Source: Antrihabitans auranticaus (GTDB lineage: Bacteria; Actinomycetota; Actinomycetes; Mycobacteriales; Mycobacteriaceae). Taken from it: a DNA stretch of 64,000 nucleotides. Below the pieces are notes generated by a model. The model made no database searches, was not told the DNA's origin, and was given only the letters and a program-made list of their open reading frames with translations. Made by a program: the position numbers and the translations under genes. Below, in pieces: positions 63,777 through 64,000 of this stretch; position 1 is the stretch's first letter; each line of letters begins with the position of its first letter. The DNA lies in contig NZ_JAEMNW010000005.1 in NCBI RefSeq assembly GCF_016481275.1, positions 62,001-126,000 of the forward strand, read 5' to 3'.

Positions 63777-64000
63777 CGCGGACCGAACTGCCGGTCACCC
63801 GCGTCCCCGAGGCCAGGCACGATGTAGGCGTTCGAATTGAGGCCGTCATCGATTGCGGCGGTGATGAGGCGCACCGGAAACCCTGACTGCGCAAGTGTTT
63901 CCACGCCCTCGGGCGCCGAAACCACGCAGATCGCGGTGATGTCCGTCGCGCCGCGATTCACGAGCAGTTCGATCGTGTGTTTCATCGAACCACCGGTCGC
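63773..64000 (-). CDS. upp: uracil phosphoribosyltransferase (3' part; start outside the window)
   Basis: Converts uracil and PRPP to UMP. Only the C-terminal 75 residues are inside the window: [13 protein letters not shown] is the C-terminal end of the PRPP-binding region, [15 protein letters not shown] and the [15 protein letters not shown] tail are typical of Upp. The frame is open to base 64000 with no start codon needed here. The orthologue by position is Rv3309c. It converges on pmmB with a four-base overlap. Confidence 0.93.
   Translation of the reverse strand, partial: ATGGSMKHTIELLVNRGATDITAICVVSAPEGVETLAQSGFPVRLITAAIDDGLNSNAYIVPGLGDAGDRQFGPR

Overview
The window looks like chromosomal core DNA of a mycolic-acid-containing actinobacterium (order Mycobacteriales; a Rhodococcus/Nocardia-type genome is my best guess, the genus is not provable from sequence alone). 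Support: high GC throughout, many GTG/TTG starts, coenzyme F420 genes (fbiA, fbiB), arabinogalactan linker genes (wbbL, rmlD), the acyl-CoA carboxylase set accA3/accD5/accE5, whiB2, and a gene order that follows the Mycobacterium tuberculosis Rv3255c-Rv3309c segment with local insertions. I recognise no rRNA, tRNA, CRISPR array, insertion sequence or prophage.

Layout. 1-8.7 kb: GDP-mannose precursor genes (manA, a TobH/SIS-like protein, manB), DUF3499, a Zincin-fold-like protein, whiB2, then fbiA-fbiB and a Nudix hydrolase. 8.7-15.3 kb: GDP-mannose pyrophosphorylase, rhamnosyltransferase WbbL and RmlD, diverging from an LCP (LytR-CpsA-Psr) wall ligase and a TIGR03089 protein, followed by a small HExxH protein and a DUF559 nuclease-like protein. 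15.3-22.4 kb: acyl-CoA dehydrogenase with its TetR regulator, purE/purK, a GtrA flippase-like protein, a two-component system and a bacterial PH-domain membrane protein. 22.4-30.7 kb: biotin and acyl-CoA carboxylation block (birA, accD5, accE5, maf, a winged-helix regulator, sseA, a SufE-like protein, accA3), then a DUF1707 protein and a degenerate acetyltransferase. 30.7-38.6 kb: a four-gene co-oriented system (DUF2126 transglutaminase, circularly permuted ATP-grasp/alpha-E protein, second transglutaminase, zinc-ribbon metallopeptidase) that resembles M. tuberculosis Rv2566-Rv2569c, is not part of the surrounding synteny, and has no established function. 38.7-43.4 kb: lysine catabolism (lat, lrpA, an HglS-type 2-oxoadipate dioxygenase and pcd). 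43.4-50.3 kb: a histidine phosphatase, a VOC protein, a dienelactone hydrolase, helicase Lhr and the glycosylase Nei. 50.3-64 kb: a DUF3105 lipoprotein, divergent glpD/glpK, a Phd-SRPBCC fusion protein, a long inverted repeat, a PLP aminotransferase, lpdA, a gamma-glutamylcyclotransferase, two M20 amidohydrolases, an enoyl-CoA hydratase, punA-pmmB and the partial upp gene.

How the genes work together. The mannose and rhamnose genes feed cell-envelope polymers (lipomannan, phosphatidylinositol mannosides, the arabinogalactan linker) and LCP-type ligases attach such polymers to peptidoglycan. BirA biotinylates AccA3, which pairs with AccD5/AccE5 to make methylmalonyl-CoA or malonyl-CoA. Lat, Pcd and the HglS-like enzyme cover most of the lysine to D-2-hydroxyglutarate route; the missing 2-aminoadipate transaminase could be the aminotransferase at 55.1-56.3 kb (inference).

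Regulation visible in the sequence: about eighteen genes have a TANNNT -10 hexamer only 6-8 bases before the start codon, which predicts leaderless mRNAs and fixes many GTG starts. Candidate operators include a pair of TetR-type palindromes flanking the acyl-CoA dehydrogenase promoter, an LtbR/NdgR-like motif before the aminotransferase and an inverted repeat over the promoter of the winged-helix regulator.
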